Under the pieces are notes generated by a model that was not told the DNA's origin, did no database searches, and was given only the letters and a program-made list of their open reading frames with translations. The translations under genes were made by a program, and so were the position numbers. Shown here in pieces: positions 30,240-31,472 of a stretch of 31,472 bases of DNA. Within the stretch, counting starts at the first letter, position 1; every line of letters begins with the position of its first letter. Source of the stretch: CAYHBS01 sp964360995 (lineage in GTDB: Bacteria > Patescibacteriota > Minisyncoccia > Ryanbacterales > HO2-45-13); assembly GCA_964360995.1 (NCBI GenBank), contig CAYHYZ010000007.1, forward strand, positions 1-31,472, written 5' to 3'.

Positions 30240-30725
30240 TTGAATGAAAACCCCAGGATAGGCTTTTACGGAATTAATCCCGTCGAAGAGTGGGCTTCCA
30301 TCATCTTCGTGAGAGTCATGCGTGGCAACGACTGTGTGGGCTACGTGCTTATCAGTGAGCCCCATCGGTCGACATCGCTGTACAAAATGCCGGGAGGAAA
30401 AAAGGAGGGAGGAGAATCCCCTTTGCAAACAGCAGGAAGAGAGCTCGAGGGAGAAACAAATATCCGCATCGATAATCTCCCACGACTGCAGTACATCGAC
30501 CGAGAGTGGCGGGAATTGCCCCGTGAACACTGGAAGTGCTACTTTCAGGTCGACATCACTGAAACAGAGCGTGATTGGATGAGCAATCACCATCCTGGCA
30601 ACGAAGGAGAGGATCCGAAGTTTTTTACGCCAGGTGAACTACAAAATGCAATTGCTCGAGGTGAAATTCTCGAGCCACATCTCAAGGTGATGGGACGGTA
30701 TAAGCTCCTTGAGAGGAGGAGGTAA
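30240..30725 (+). CDS. Nudix hydrolase with a divergent Nudix box
   Basis: Nudix enzymes hydrolyse nucleoside diphosphates linked to another group. The 161-residue protein has the box at residues 53-75: G53, E59, R67-E68, then E70-G71-E72 and N74-I75. Against G-x5-E-x7-REUxEExGU, the first Glu of the EE pair is Gly (71) and the following Gly is Asn (74), so metal binding may be altered. The start is a TTG at 30240 with GAGGTG about 6 nt upstream. It is the only clear plus-strand gene and has its own promoter and terminator. The substrate cannot be predicted. Confidence 0.85.
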   Translation: MNENPRIGFYGINPVEEWASIIFVRVMRGNDCVGYVLISEPHRSTSLYKMPGGKKEGGESPLQTAGRELEGETNIRIDNLPRLQYIDREWRELPREHWKCYFQVDITETERDWMSNHHPGNEGEDPKFFTPGELQNAIARGEILEPHLKVMGRYKLLERRR

Positions 30726-30748
30726 TCCGCCTCATCGCTAAAACAAAC

Positions 30749-30780
30749 GCAGCCCCGCAAAAACGGGGCTGCTTTTCTTT
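30749..30780. terminator. Bidirectional terminator between the Nudix gene and dcd
   Basis: GCAGCCCCG (30749-30757) and CGGGGCTGC (30764-30772) form a perfect 9-bp stem over a 6-nt loop, followed by TTTTCTTT on the plus strand. It lies 24 nt after the Nudix stop and 17 nt beyond the convergent dcd stop, so it can serve both. Confidence 0.88.
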
Positions 30781-30796
30781 GAAATTGTTTGGAGAT

Positions 30797-31357
30797 TTAA
30801 GAAAGAATATCCTTGTGAATTCTACTCTCTGTTGGTCCTTGTTGTGACTGATATTTCCCAATACCTTCGGAGCCATATGGACGCTCTGCGGGACTGGTGA
30901 GCTCATGAAATGATAACTGACCAATACGCATGCCGGGATAGAGTATGATTGGCAAGTTTGCAACGTTACTCATTTCCAATGTTATTTGCCCTTCAAATCC
31001 TGGATCAATGTATCCAGCAGTTGCGTGGATAATAAGTCCCAAGCGACCAAGAGAACTTTTTCCCTCGAGTCTGGCAACCAAATGCGCAGGCAGTTTAATT
31101 GTTTCGATTGTTGTAGCCAGAGCAAACTCACCCGGATGTAGCACAAAGCCGGCATCATCACATTCCACAATTTCACTAATATTATTTTGCTGTTTCGGAT
31201 CAATAACTGCCGCGCGATGATTTCGAAAAATGCGAAATTGAGATCCGAGGCGCACGTCGATACTTGAAGGTTGAATGAGCTCCTTGTTTAACGGATGAAT
31301 GACAATGTCGCCACTGGCAAGTGCTTTTTTTATTGCTCCGTCACTATACACAGACAT
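30797..31357 (-). CDS. dcd: dCTP deaminase, probably the dUMP-forming type
   Basis: The 186-residue protein has the deaminase/dUTPase fold: RLEGKSSLGRLGL (96-108) and HATAGYIDPGFEGQITLE (111-128), with catalytic Glu 128. The C-terminal GKYQSQQGPTESR resembles the YQGQRGPT segment of the bifunctional actinobacterial enzyme, so it may convert dCTP to dUMP directly; sequence alone does not settle this. The enzyme feeds thymidylate synthesis. A TATAAT box ends 6 nt before the ATG, so a leaderless mRNA is likely; an AAAGGAG lies just upstream of that box and would then be outside the transcript. Confidence 0.95.
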   Translation of the reverse strand: MSVYSDGAIKKALASGDIVIHPLNKELIQPSSIDVRLGSQFRIFRNHRAAVIDPKQQNNISEIVECDDAGFVLHPGEFALATTIETIKLPAHLVARLEGKSSLGRLGLIIHATAGYIDPGFEGQITLEMSNVANLPIILYPGMRIGQLSFHELTSPAERPYGSEGIGKYQSQQGPTESRIHKDILS

Positions 31358-31363
31358 GGTTGC

Positions 31364-31369
31364 ATTATA
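31364..31369 (-). promoter_or_regulatory. -10 box of dcd, predicted leaderless
   Basis: A perfect TATAAT on the minus strand ends 6 nt before ATG 31357. The -35 region 17 nt upstream (TTTAGT) is weak. Confidence 0.55.
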
Positions 31370-31418
31370 CTCCTTTCAAAGGTGCTACTAAAATTCATGC
31401 TGCGATCTGAATATATAT

Positions 31419-31472
31419 TGGAGCCGTTGGCCGGAATTGAACCGGCGACCTACTCCTTACCATGGAGTTGCT
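31419..31472 (-). tRNA. tRNA-Thr (anticodon GGT), 5' part beyond the window
   Basis: On the minus strand the anticodon arm ACTCC-ATGGTAA-GGAGT gives anticodon GGT (31459-31461, Thr). The T-arm is GCCGG-TTCAATT-CCGGC and the 3' acceptor strand is CAACGGC with discriminator T. Here CCA follows directly (31421-31419), so the tail appears to be encoded, unlike in tRNA-Lys and tRNA-Trp. The D-arm and 5' acceptor strand lie outside the window. Confidence 0.9.

Noticed and set aside
30177..30593. 138-residue minus-strand frame opposite the Nudix gene
   Set aside because: It is a shadow of the Nudix gene, which has the Nudix box, promoter, SD and terminator in its favour.
31370..31378. AAAGGAG as the ribosome-binding site of dcd
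   Set aside because: It is 12 nt or more from the ATG and lies upstream of a perfect TATAAT, so it would not be in the transcript if that box is used. It remains possible if transcription starts further upstream.

Overview
The window looks like part of a chromosome from a Candidate Phyla Radiation bacterium (Patescibacteria, probably Parcubacteria-like). This is inferred from shortened or domain-poor versions of universal proteins (a 589-residue AlaRS without its C-terminal domain, a ~217-residue HrcA), several large lineage-type membrane or exported proteins with no clear family, tight colinear packing on one strand, and few Shine-Dalgarno (SD) sequences. No marker placing it at species level is present. 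Almost every gene reads on the minus strand; the Nudix gene at 30240-30725 is the only clear plus-strand gene.

Layout from left to right: (1) 1-2010: the 5' part of rmuC, two orphan small genes that each have a strong SD and their own terminator, tRNA-Lys, and a repeat-rich intergenic tract. (2) 2086-7617: the heat-shock operon hrcA-grpE-dnaK-(membrane protein)-dnaJ-(membrane protein), headed by a perfect CIRCE operator. (3) 7655-14170: an operon for a large membrane-anchored beta-rich/FnIII protein, a MacB/LolD-like ABC ATPase with a very long proline-rich tail, and an FtsX/MacB-like permease. (4) 14324-23986: mnmA-alaS-(FtsA/PilM-like)-(proline-rich bitopic protein)-infA-rpmJ-rpsM-rpsK-rpsD-rpoA-rplQ-rplM-rpsI. 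(5) 24026-27157: an ECF sigma factor, a probable membrane anti-sigma factor, an exported protein, and mltG. (6) 27189-29006: a ClpX-type zinc finger fused to a MetRS-type tRNA-binding domain, an AT-rich orphan, tRNA-Trp, a tRNA remnant and rpmG. (7) 29114-31472: a complete IS30-family element, a Nudix gene, dcd and a partial tRNA-Thr.

Three patterns cut across the window. First, at least six genes (rmuC, hrcA, the FnIII gene, mnmA, mltG, dcd) have a -10-like hexamer ending 6-7 nt before the start codon, which predicts leaderless mRNAs; most others lack an SD. A minority (the two orphan genes and the Nudix gene) have a textbook SD and rho-independent terminator, and two of these three also have a near-consensus sigma70 promoter. 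Second, two families of short imperfect repeats occupy gene gaps: a 16-bp modular unit (1919-2008, 17536-17629, 18027-18115) and an AGCTT-rich inverted repeat (14195-14322, 28723-28842). Third, tRNA fragments lie beside intact tRNA genes.

The best candidates for something undescribed are the zinc-finger/tRNA-binding fusion, the ABC-FnIII export module, and the repeat families. All function statements are inferred from sequence reading alone; no database search was run.
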